This document shows positions 41,902 to 49,553 of a stretch of DNA of 64,000 bases, one piece after another. Below the pieces are notes generated by a model that saw nothing but the letters and a program-made list of their open reading frames with translations, ran no database searches and had not been told where the DNA came from. Positions within the stretch are counted from its first letter, which is position 1. Each line of letters begins with the position of its first letter. Origin of the DNA: Marinobacterium sediminicola (lineage in GTDB: Bacteria > Pseudomonadota > Gammaproteobacteria > Pseudomonadales > Balneatricaceae); NCBI RefSeq assembly GCF_022343685.1, contig NZ_CP092123.1:1054001-1118000 (forward strand), read 5' to 3'. The translations under genes and the position numbers were made by a program.

Positions 41902-42792
41902 ATGATCGATATTCGCGAGTTGGGTTACTTTGTGGCCCAGGCTGAAAGCCTGAAGGAATGGCAGGACTATGCCGAGAACGTACTTGGCATGATGACATCG
42001 GAAGCGCCTGAGGGCGGCCTCTACGTCAAAATGGATGAACGCCCTTTCCGAATGCTGATTTTGGAAGGCAGCGAAAATCGTTATCTCGCTTCCGGTTGGG
42101 AGCTGGCATCGGAGGAAGCCTTTGCTGCCGCTACCGCCGAGCTGGACGAAAAGGGCATTGCCTGGGAAGCGGGCGACAAGACGCTGTGCAACCAGCGCGG
42201 CGTTCAGCAGCTGGCCATTGTACGTGATCCGGCGGGTAACCGTCACGAACTCTACTGGGGCCACCGTTCCGACTTCCTGCCGTTCGTATCACCACAGGGC
42301 GTGCCGCGCTTTGTCACCGGTGATATGGGGTTGGGGCACATCGTACTGCCGGCTCCCAACTTTGACGAAACCCGCGACTTCCTGAAAAACGTCTTCGGTT
42401 TCGGTCTCTCCGACATCATGAATCACAAGCCTGCGCCGGACGCCGATCCGCTGCGCATCCACTTCATGCACTGTAACAACGCCCGTCACCACAGTCTGGC
42501 CATTGCCGAGTTCCCGGTACCGTCTGGCTGTGTTCACGCCATGGTGGAAGTGGACTCCATGACTGAAGTGGGGCGTGCCCATGACCGCATGACAGCCAAC
42601 GGCGTCAAGTTGTCCGCAACGCTGGGCGAGCACCTCAACGACCGCATGACCTCGTTCTACATGAAAACCCCGTCCGGCTTCGATATGGAGTACGGCTTTG
42701 GTGGCCTGCAGGTCGACTGGAGCGAGCACAGTGCCTTTGAATTTACTCGCGTCAGTGTCTGGGGACACGACTTCTCGATCGGCTTCAAATAA
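41902..42792 (+). CDS. hsaC: Type I extradiol dioxygenase (HsaC/BphC-like)
   Basis: This protein has 296 residues from ATG 41902 (GGAGGG 5 bp upstream), preferred to 41842. It is a two-domain vicinal oxygen chelate enzyme. The 2-His-1-Glu iron ligands are visible in DMGLGHIVL, ARHHSLAI and GFDMEYG. SATLGEHLNDRMTSFYMKTP parallels HsaC (SATLGRHVND.M.SFYMKTP), and the start (IRELGYFVAQAESL..W..Y) also agrees. HsaC cleaves the catechol ring of 3,4-DHSA in steroid breakdown. It is the first gene of the operon containing ipdA and ipdB. Other catechols (biphenyl-type) cannot be excluded. Confidence 0.88.
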   Translation: MIDIRELGYFVAQAESLKEWQDYAENVLGMMTSEAPEGGLYVKMDERPFRMLILEGSENRYLASGWELASEEAFAAATAELDEKGIAWEAGDKTLCNQRGVQQLAIVRDPAGNRHELYWGHRSDFLPFVSPQGVPRFVTGDMGLGHIVLPAPNFDETRDFLKNVFGFGLSDIMNHKPAPDADPLRIHFMHCNNARHHSLAIAEFPVPSGCVHAMVEVDSMTEVGRAHDRMTANGVKLSATLGEHLNDRMTSFYMKTPSGFDMEYGFGGLQVDWSEHSAFEFTRVSVWGHDFSIGFK

Positions 42793-42820
42793 GCGCCCGG
42801 TTTCAAGTAAGGAGTTATAG

Positions 42821-43693
42821 ATGAACAAGCAGATGACAACCGTGGAAGCGGTAGCCCAGCTGCGCGATGGCATGACCATCGGCTTTGGTGGCTGGGGTCC
42901 CCGGCGCAAGCCGATGGCGATCGTGCGCGAGATCCTGCGCTCTGACGTTAAAGACCTGACCGTGGTTGCCTATGGTGGACCGGAAGTGGGCATGCTCTGT
43001 GCCGCCGGCAAAGTGAAAAAGCTGATCTTCGGTTTTGCCACGTTGGATGCGATCCCGCTGGAGCCCTGGTTCCGCAAGGTGCGTCAGGCGGGCGAGATCG
43101 AAGTGATGGAGCTGGATGAAGGCATGTTCCAGTGGGGGCTGCGTGCCGCCGGCATGCGTCTGCCGTTCCTGCCGACTCGCTGTGGTCTGGCCACCGATGT
43201 GACCACCCATAACGACCTGCGCACCATCAAATCGCCATACGACGATGGTGAAGAGCTGCTGGCGATGCCGGCGCTGAATCTGGATATGGCGTTTATCCAC
43301 GTCAACAAGGCAGACAAGCTGGGCAACACGCTGATCACCGGCAGCGATCCCTATTTTGACCACCTGGTGGCCCGTGCCGCCGAGCGTTGCATCGTCTCCA
43401 CCGATGAGCTGGAAGACAAGCTGGAGCTGGATGCGGCAACCGCTCGTTTCAACACCTTCGAGCGCTACCTGGTGCAGGGCGTGGTGCATGCGCCTATGGG
43501 GGCTCATCCGACCATGTGTGCGCCGAATTACGGTTGGGATCTGAACCACCTCAAGCGCTATGTCGCCAGTGCCAGTGATGAAAATGGCTGGCAGGTGTAC
43601 ATGGACGAGTTCATCAACGGTGGTGAAGAGGCTTACCAGGCTGCCAATGGTGGCGTTGAAGCGATGGGCAAGCTGCCCCTGCCGACATTCTGA
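42821..43693 (+). CDS. ipdA: IpdA, CoA-transferase-like ring hydrolase subunit A
   Basis: This 290-residue CoA-transferase family I protein is close to mycobacterial IpdA (Rv3551): shared AQLRDGMTIGFGGWGPRRKPMA, ILRSDVKDLTVVAYGGPE, MLCAAGKVKKL and the ELDEGMFQWGLRAAGMRLPF segment holding the Glu reported as catalytic in IpdA. IpdAB is a hydrolase, not a transferase: it opens the last steroid ring (COCHEA-CoA). An IpdB gene follows after 14 bp, so the complete heterodimer is encoded. Closest known function is therefore C-ring opening in HIP catabolism. Confidence 0.93.
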   Translation: MNKQMTTVEAVAQLRDGMTIGFGGWGPRRKPMAIVREILRSDVKDLTVVAYGGPEVGMLCAAGKVKKLIFGFATLDAIPLEPWFRKVRQAGEIEVMELDEGMFQWGLRAAGMRLPFLPTRCGLATDVTTHNDLRTIKSPYDDGEELLAMPALNLDMAFIHVNKADKLGNTLITGSDPYFDHLVARAAERCIVSTDELEDKLELDAATARFNTFERYLVQGVVHAPMGAHPTMCAPNYGWDLNHLKRYVASASDENGWQVYMDEFINGGEEAYQAANGGVEAMGKLPLPTF

Positions 43694-43707
43694 GGAGAGT
43701 CACAACA

Positions 43708-44517
43708 ATGACGACCAACTGTGAATTTACGCTGGCCGAACTGATGATTGTGGCCGCTTCCGAAGCTTTCCGCGGCGATGGTGAAATCCTCGCCTCCGGT
43801 CTGGGCATCATTCCGCGCCTGGGCGCCAGTCTGGCGAAGATGACCCACACCCCGGAGCTGCTCATGACCGACAGCGAATCGCTGCTGGTTGAAGAGCCAA
43901 TCCCGGTCGGCCCGCGGGGTGACTATGTGCCGAAGTACTCCGGTTACATGTCCTTTGAGCGGGTGTTCGAGTGTGTCTGGGGTGGCAAGCGTCACGCCAT
44001 GATCGGACCGACTCAGGTCGACCGTTTCGGTCAGACCAACCTGTCCGTGGTGGGTGACTACAACAAGCCGAAGGTGGCGATGCTGGGTGTGCGCGGTCTG
44101 CCGGGCAACAGCATCAACCACATCAACTCGCTGTTCGTGCCCAGCCACAACACGCGTGCCTTCGTGGCGGGTGAAGTCGATATGGTTTCCGGCGTGGGCT
44201 ACAACCCGGCACGCTGGACCGAGGATATGCGTCAGGACCTGATGGAGATCCGTCACATCGTCACCAACATCTGTGTGATGGATTTTGGTGGCCCGGATCA
44301 CGCCATCCGTGTGCGTTCCCTGCACCCGGGCGTGACCTTCGAAGAAGTTCAGGCCAATACCGGTTTTGAACTGCTGAAAGCACCGGACATGGGCGAAACC
44401 GCGCATCCGACCGCAGAACAGCTGGCGATCATCGCCCAGCTGGACCCGCACAACCTGCGTGCCCGTCAGCTCAAGGATAACCCGCCGGGTATCCGTACCG
44501 CGTCAACCGAACAGTAA
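43708..44517 (+). CDS. ipdB: IpdB, CoA-transferase-like ring hydrolase subunit B
   Basis: This 269-residue partner of IpdA has the family pattern of Rv3552: LMTDSESLLV, GYMSFERVFECVWGGKRHAMIGPTQVDRFGQTNLS, GVRGLPGNSINH, VDMVSGVGY, CVMDFGGPDHAIRVRSLHPGV. It lacks the catalytic Glu motif of true CoA-transferase beta subunits, in line with the hydrolase role of the complex. A GAGGAGAG ribosome-binding site lies upstream. It overlaps nothing and is followed by a crotonase-family gene 13 bp later. Confidence 0.92.
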   Translation: MTTNCEFTLAELMIVAASEAFRGDGEILASGLGIIPRLGASLAKMTHTPELLMTDSESLLVEEPIPVGPRGDYVPKYSGYMSFERVFECVWGGKRHAMIGPTQVDRFGQTNLSVVGDYNKPKVAMLGVRGLPGNSINHINSLFVPSHNTRAFVAGEVDMVSGVGYNPARWTEDMRQDLMEIRHIVTNICVMDFGGPDHAIRVRSLHPGVTFEEVQANTGFELLKAPDMGETAHPTAEQLAIIAQLDPHNLRARQLKDNPPGIRTASTEQ

Positions 44518-44530
44518 ACAGGAGCCTGTC

Positions 44531-45454
44531 ATGACTGCAGCCAATCAATCGCAGGAATTCGTGCAGCGCGAAGACAAGTCGGTCTACGAGACCGAGCAGC
44601 CGGTGCTGTACAGCGTCAAAGACGGTATCGCCACCGTGACCATGAACCGCCCGAGCTTCAATAACGCGCAGAACTCGCAGATGACCTACGCCCTGGACGC
44701 GGCTTTCCGTCAGGCCGTTGATGACGACAGCGTCAAGGTGATCGTGCTGCGCGGTGAAGGCAAGCACTTTTCCGCCGGTCATGACATCGGCACCCCCGGC
44801 CGCGATATCAACAAGGAATTTGATCGCCGCCACCTCTGGTGGGACCACACCAACAAGCCGGGTGGCGAATACCTCTATGCGCGTGAACAGGAAGTCTATC
44901 TGGGCATGTGCCGCCGCTGGCGTGACCTGCCCAAGCCGACCATCGCCATGGTGCAGGGCGCCTGTGTCGCCGGTGGCCTGATGCTGGCCTGGGTCTGTGA
45001 CCTGATCATTGCCAGTGACGATGCCTTCTTCCAGGACCCGGTAGTGCGTATGGGGATTCCGGGTGTCGAGTACTTTGCTCACCCTTACGAACTCAATCCC
45101 CGTGTGGCCAAGGAATTCCTCTTCCTGGGTGATCGCATGAGTGCCGAGCGTGCCCGCGAGATGGGCATGGTTAACCGGGTCACCACTCGCGCGGAACTGG
45201 CTGACACCACCTATGAGATGGCGGCCAGGATTGCGCGTCAGCCGCGCATGGGGCTGGCGCTGACCAAGCAGGTGATCAATCACGTAGAAGACCTGCAGGG
45301 CAAGCGGACCGGTATGGAAGCGGCTTTCGCCTGGCATCACTTTGCGCACGTTCATAACGAACAGATTTCCGGTGACCTGCTGGGCGGCTATGACGCCAAG
45401 GGCATGGTCAAGGCCAACAAGGCCGAAGCGGGTGACAGCGGAGAGAAAGCATGA
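44531..45454 (+). CDS. Crotonase-fold protein lacking both canonical catalytic glutamates
   Basis: This protein has 307 residues from ATG 44531 (CAGGAG upstream); 44459 lies inside ipdB. Crotonase features: VTMNRPSFNNAQNSQM, HFSAGHDIGTP and GACVAGGLMLAWVCDLIIAS. Where crotonase has its first Glu there is Leu/Met (GGLMLAW), and where it has the second there is Val (FFQDPVVRMGI). It is therefore unlikely to be a normal hydratase. It also has an extra ~25-residue segment (FDRRHLWWDHTNKPGGEYLYAREQE). It overlaps ipdC by 4 bp, so it belongs to the ring-opening operon. Confidence 0.86.
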   Translation: MTAANQSQEFVQREDKSVYETEQPVLYSVKDGIATVTMNRPSFNNAQNSQMTYALDAAFRQAVDDDSVKVIVLRGEGKHFSAGHDIGTPGRDINKEFDRRHLWWDHTNKPGGEYLYAREQEVYLGMCRRWRDLPKPTIAMVQGACVAGGLMLAWVCDLIIASDDAFFQDPVVRMGIPGVEYFAHPYELNPRVAKEFLFLGDRMSAERAREMGMVNRVTTRAELADTTYEMAARIARQPRMGLALTKQVINHVEDLQGKRTGMEAAFAWHHFAHVHNEQISGDLLGGYDAKGMVKANKAEAGDSGEKA

Positions 45455-46554
45455 ACAGCACCAGCCCGCTGTTGCAGACCGAGTTGACCCGTCGTCTGGG
45501 ATGTCGTTACCCGATCATCCAGACGGCCATGGGCTGGGTGTCGGACGCCAATCTGGTGATCGCCACCACCAACGGCGGCGGCTTCGGCTTTCTGGCCGGT
45601 GCCACCATCGAGCCTGCAAAGCTGGAAGACGAGATCCTGAAAGTGATCAACGCGACCGGTGGCAGCAACTTTGGTCTCAACTTCCACATGTTCCAGGAAA
45701 ACGCCATGCAGTGCGTGGAACTGGCGATCAAGTACCGCTTGAAGGCTGTGAGCTATGGCCGTGGCCCGGACAAGGAGACCATCGGTCGACTCAAGGCGGC
45801 CGGTGTGCTCTGTATCCCCACCGTTGGGGCGCTCAAGCATGCGGTGAAAGCGGTTCAACTCGGTGCTGACATGATCACCATTCAGGGCAGCGAAGGCGGC
45901 GGTCACACCGGTGGCGTACCGACCACCATTCTGCTGCCGCAGGTGCTGGATGCGGTCGATGTGCCCGTGATTGCGGCGGGTGGCTATTCCACCGGTCGTG
46001 GTCTGGCTTCGGCATTGGCCGCCGGTGCTGCCGGTATCGCCATGGGCACCCGCTTCATGATGACGTCGGATTCACCCACCCCGCAGCAGACGCTGGAGCG
46101 TTATCTGGCTGTTCAGGACCCGCAGAAGATTCGCGTCACCCTGGCGGTGGATGGCATGCGCCACCGCATGGTCGAAAACGCCTTTATCCACAAGCTGGAA
46201 GGGGCCAGTCCCATGCGCAAGCTGTGGATCGCGCTGAGCAGTGCGCGTCAGTGGAAGCGTGAGACCGGCATGACCTTCGGCCACATGCTGAAAACATTCT
46301 TCAAGGCTGTGAAAGAGGACCCGGCGCAGATGTCGCAGGTGGTGATGTCTGCCAACCAGCCGGTTCTGCTGCAGCGTTCCATGGTTCAGGGCTTCCCTGA
46401 CGAGGGCATTCTGCCCAGCGGCCAGGTGGCCGCGGCCATCAATGAATTGATTAGCGCACCGGACCTGATCGCGTCGATCGCCGGTGAAGCTGAAACCTGT
46501 CTGGAGGCGCTGTGTGCCCGCGCCAATGGTCAGGCTCTGGAGGAGGCTTCCTGA
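45451..46554 (+). CDS. ipdC: IpdC, nitronate-monooxygenase-like flavin reductase
   Basis: This 367-residue TIM-barrel flavoprotein of the NMO/2-nitropropane dioxygenase superfamily starts PIIQTAMGWVSDANLVIATTNGGGFGFLAGAT and has the FMN loop IQGSEGGGHTGGVPTT and VIAAGGYSTGRGLASALAAGAAGIAMGTRF. Mycobacterial IpdC (Rv3553) has the same pattern and acts in HIP C/D-ring breakdown, producing a ring double bond before EchA20 action. It sits between the crotonase and EchA20 genes, as in an ipd operon. The nitronate activity itself is not implied. Confidence 0.92.
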   Translation: MNSTSPLLQTELTRRLGCRYPIIQTAMGWVSDANLVIATTNGGGFGFLAGATIEPAKLEDEILKVINATGGSNFGLNFHMFQENAMQCVELAIKYRLKAVSYGRGPDKETIGRLKAAGVLCIPTVGALKHAVKAVQLGADMITIQGSEGGGHTGGVPTTILLPQVLDAVDVPVIAAGGYSTGRGLASALAAGAAGIAMGTRFMMTSDSPTPQQTLERYLAVQDPQKIRVTLAVDGMRHRMVENAFIHKLEGASPMRKLWIALSSARQWKRETGMTFGHMLKTFFKAVKEDPAQMSQVVMSANQPVLLQRSMVQGFPDEGILPSGQVAAAINELISAPDLIASIAGEAETCLEALCARANGQALEEAS

Positions 46555-46555
46555 T

Positions 46556-47308
46556 ATGAGTACTGCTTTTACGACCCGGATTGAAAACGGTGTGGCCGAG
46601 CTGGTCATTGCCAAGCCCCCGGTGAATGCCCTGGACAGCCGTGAGTGGTTTGAGCTGGCCGAGGGGATTGACGCTCTGGGTCGCAACCCGGATGTGCGCG
46701 TGGTTGTGATCCGTTCGGAAGGGCGCGGCTTCTGTGCCGGCGTGGATATCAAGGAACTGGATCAGCACCCCGAACGCATCGTCGCGGTGAATGGCGGCAA
46801 CTACGCCACCTTCAAGGCGGTTCACCGCTGTGAGGTGCCGGTTATTGTCGCGGTTCACGGTTATGTGCTCGGCGGTGGCATCGGCATCACCGGCGCCGCC
46901 GACATCGTGGTGGCGTCCGAGTGTGCCAGCTTCGCACTGCCGGAAGTGGACCGTGGCGCCATGGGCGGCGGTGCTCACCTGCAGCGTCTGTTCCCGGTAC
47001 AGAAAGTGCGCCAGATGTTCTTCACCGGTGAGGCGGTATCGGCCCGTGAAGCCGATCGCTACAACTTCATCGAGCGCATCGTACCGAAAGAGCAGCTGCG
47101 TGAAGCGGCGCTGGAGATTGCGGCCAAGATCGCGGCCAAGAGCCCGGACATGATCCGCATCGCCAAGGAAGCCCTGAACGGAATTGAGGATGGCAATCTG
47201 GAAGACAAGTACCGCTGGGAGCAGGGCTTCACCCTGCAGGCGTACACCAGTCCGGATTCGGCGGAAACCCGCCGTGCCTTTGTCGAAAAACGTGACGCCA
47301 GTTTCTGA
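46556..47308 (+). CDS. echA20: EchA20-like crotonase, ring D opening hydrolase
   Basis: This protein has 250 residues from ATG 46556 (GGAGGAGG upstream). It matches mycobacterial EchA20 (Rv3550) along its length: KPPVNALDSREWFELAE, VIRSEGRGFCAGVDIKE, AVHGYVLGGGIGI, FALPEVDRGAMGGGAHL and YRWEQGFTLQ. Only the second crotonase Glu (in ALPE) is kept; the first is replaced, as in EchA20 itself. EchA20 hydrolyses ring D of HIEC-CoA in the HIP pathway. It is in one operon with ipdABC. Confidence 0.91.
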   Translation: MSTAFTTRIENGVAELVIAKPPVNALDSREWFELAEGIDALGRNPDVRVVVIRSEGRGFCAGVDIKELDQHPERIVAVNGGNYATFKAVHRCEVPVIVAVHGYVLGGGIGITGAADIVVASECASFALPEVDRGAMGGGAHLQRLFPVQKVRQMFFTGEAVSAREADRYNFIERIVPKEQLREAALEIAAKIAAKSPDMIRIAKEALNGIEDGNLEDKYRWEQGFTLQAYTSPDSAETRRAFVEKRDASF

Positions 47309-47316
47309 GGTTCGCC

Positions 47317-48483
47317 ATGGATCTGAATTATACCCCCCGCCAGCAGGCTTTCCGCCAGGAAGTGCGTGCGTGGCTAAAGGACAATCTGCCGGCGCAGAAG
47401 CTGGCCAGCTATGACACCTGCGAAGGGTTTGAGCAGCACCGTGAATGGGAGCGCAAGCTGTTTGATGCGCGCCTGTCGATGGTGATGTGGCCGGAAGAGT
47501 TGGGTGGCCGTGGCTGTGACCTGACCGAGTGGCTGATCTTCGAAGAGGAATACTACGGTGCCGACGCGCCCATGCGCGTGAACCAGAACGGCCAGCTGCT
47601 GTTGGGCCCGACACTGATGGAGTTCGGCACCGAGGAGCAGAAAAAACGCTTCCTGCCGCGCATGGCGGCCAGTGACGACATGTGGGCGCAGGCCTGGTCC
47701 GAGCCCAACGCCGGCTCCGATATGGCGGCGATCTCCTCCAAGGCGATCCGTGATGGCGATCACTACGTGATCAACGGCCAGAAGACCTGGTCCACCCGTG
47801 CCATCTACGCCGATTGGGCCTTTGGTCTGTTCCGCTCCGATGCCGACTCCAAGCGTCACCACGGTCTGTCGTTCCTGATGGTGCCGCTGGATGCCGAAGG
47901 CGTGACCATTCGCCCGATCAAGGCGCTCAACGGTAAGGATGCCTTTGCCGAAATCTTCTTCGACAACGTGCGTGTGCCGGTTGAAAACCGCATCGGTGAA
48001 GAGGGCAGCGGCTGGCATGTGGCCATGGCCACCGCCGGTTTCGAGCGTGGTCTGTTGCTGCGTTCACCGGCCCGATTCCAGCAGCCGGTACGCAAGCTGG
48101 TCGAGCTGTACAAGGCCAACCAGGCCGCCGCTGATCGTGACCCGAGCATTCGCGATGCGGTGATGGATGTCTGGGCCGGTGCCGAATCCTATGCGTTGTC
48201 GGCTTATCAGTCCGTAGGTCGTCTGGCCCGTGGCGAAAAGATCGGTGCCGAGTCCAGCATCAACAAGATCATCTGGTCCGAGCTGGATCTGAAGATCCAT
48301 GAAACGGCGATGCGCATTCTGGGTGCTCGTGGCGAACTGCTCTCCAGCGCGCCGCAGAACCAGGATGACCACGGCTGGCTGGAGGGCTTCCTGTTTGCTC
48401 AGGCCGGCCCGATCTACGCTGGTGCCAACGAGATTCAACGCAACATTATTGCCGAGCGCATGCTTGGCCTGCCGAAAGCCTGA
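47317..48483 (+). CDS. fadE31: Acyl-CoA dehydrogenase, FadE31-like alpha subunit
   Basis: This 388-residue protein matches FadE31 (Rv3562) along its length: EGF.QHR.W, LFDA.LS...WPEE.GGRG, FEEEY, MWAQAWSEPNAGSDMAA, INGQKTWSTRA, FGLFRSD, the helix GFERGLLLRSPARFQQP with the probable catalytic Glu, and PIYAGANEIQRNIIAERMLGLP. FadE31-33 act after ring opening on the linear CoA ester. Its beta partner is the next gene. A TGAGGTTCGCC leader follows EchA20. Confidence 0.89.
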   Translation: MDLNYTPRQQAFRQEVRAWLKDNLPAQKLASYDTCEGFEQHREWERKLFDARLSMVMWPEELGGRGCDLTEWLIFEEEYYGADAPMRVNQNGQLLLGPTLMEFGTEEQKKRFLPRMAASDDMWAQAWSEPNAGSDMAAISSKAIRDGDHYVINGQKTWSTRAIYADWAFGLFRSDADSKRHHGLSFLMVPLDAEGVTIRPIKALNGKDAFAEIFFDNVRVPVENRIGEEGSGWHVAMATAGFERGLLLRSPARFQQPVRKLVELYKANQAAADRDPSIRDAVMDVWAGAESYALSAYQSVGRLARGEKIGAESSINKIIWSELDLKIHETAMRILGARGELLSSAPQNQDDHGWLEGFLFAQAGPIYAGANEIQRNIIAERMLGLPKA

Positions 48484-48491
48484 GGTGCGCC

Positions 48492-49553
48492 ATGGACTTC
48501 ACTTTTACTGATGACGAACGCGCCTTCCAGGATGCGATCAGCCGCTTCCTGATGACCGAGGCGGCTCCGGAAGCGCTGCGCGAAATCTGGGAAACCGATG
48601 CCGGCCGTTCACCGGATCTGCGCAATAAAATGGCCGAGCAGGGCCTGACTGCCTTGTCCATTCCTGAAGAGGCCGGTGGCCTGGGCATGGGTGATGTGGT
48701 CTGGTCGCTGATGACCCAGGAGCTGGGCTACTACGGCATTCCTGACTCTCTGGCGGACACCGCCTATGTCAGTGCCGGACTGATTGCGGCCCTGCCCGAG
48801 ACCGTCGCAGACCGTAACGGCTGGCTGGAACAGATTGCTGAGGGCAGCATCCGTATCGCCGTCGGTCATCCGGTCAATCCTCTGGTGGCCGACGCCCATC
48901 TGGCTGACTTCACCCTGCTCAATCACGAGGGTGAGATCCATGCGGTGCCGCGCTCGCTGATTGACGTGGAGCACAACGCCAGCATCGACTCTTCCCGCCG
49001 CCTGTGTCGGGTGATGTGGGAGCCGAGCAATTCGACCCGTGTTGCGGACGCTGAAACCGGTGCGCCGATCTGGGAAGAAGCACTGAACCGTGGTGCGCTC
49101 TCGGTGGCGGGCCAGTTGCTGGGTCTGGCTCAGCGCATGCTGGACCTGTCCGTTGACTATGTGGCTCAGCGCAAGCAGTTCGGCAAGCCCATCGGCAGCT
49201 TCCAGGCGGTGAAGCACCATCTGGCCGATGTGGCCAGCAAAATCGAATTCGCCAAGCCGGTGCTTTACCGTGCGGCCTACTCGCTGCAGCACGGTCAGGC
49301 TGACGCCGCTCTGCACATTTCTCAGGCGCATGTGGCCTGTGCTGAAGCGGCGCACCTGGCGGCCCGTCACGGCATCCAGGTACACGGCGCCATGGGGTAC
49401 ACCTGGGAAGTGGACCTGCAGATGTTCATGAAACGCACCTGGGCACTGGAATCCTCCTGGGGAGATCGTGCCTTCCACAAGGCGCGTATCAGCGCCGCCA
49501 TCTTTGCTGACGACGCGCCTCTGGGCCCGGGTCAGACATTCGGGAGGTCATGA
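48492..49553 (+). CDS. fadE32: Acyl-CoA dehydrogenase, FadE32-like beta subunit
   Basis: This 353-residue ACAD-fold protein is shorter than its alpha partner. It has RKQFGKPIGSFQAVKHHLADVASKIEF and VHGAMGYTWEVDLQMFMKRTWALESSWGD. The middle domain lacks E-P-x-A-G-S-D and no Glu lies at the E-R helix position (ALSVAGQLLGL). This is the pattern of a structural half-subunit in alpha2-beta2 ACADs. Position directly after FadE31 mirrors fadE31-fadE32 in mycobacteria, hence the symbol. It overlaps the thiolase gene. Confidence 0.85.
   Translation: MDFTFTDDERAFQDAISRFLMTEAAPEALREIWETDAGRSPDLRNKMAEQGLTALSIPEEAGGLGMGDVVWSLMTQELGYYGIPDSLADTAYVSAGLIAALPETVADRNGWLEQIAEGSIRIAVGHPVNPLVADAHLADFTLLNHEGEIHAVPRSLIDVEHNASIDSSRRLCRVMWEPSNSTRVADAETGAPIWEEALNRGALSVAGQLLGLAQRMLDLSVDYVAQRKQFGKPIGSFQAVKHHLADVASKIEFAKPVLYRAAYSLQHGQADAALHISQAHVACAEAAHLAARHGIQVHGAMGYTWEVDLQMFMKRTWALESSWGDRAFHKARISAAIFADDAPLGPGQTFGRS

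Noticed and set aside
39719-42792. Estrogen 4,5-seco pathway as the explanation for hydroxylase plus dioxygenase
   Set aside because: That route does not need an HsaD-type hydrolase, and no P450 or indolepyruvate-ferredoxin-oxidoreductase-like gene is present. It remains possible as a partial alternative but is not favoured.
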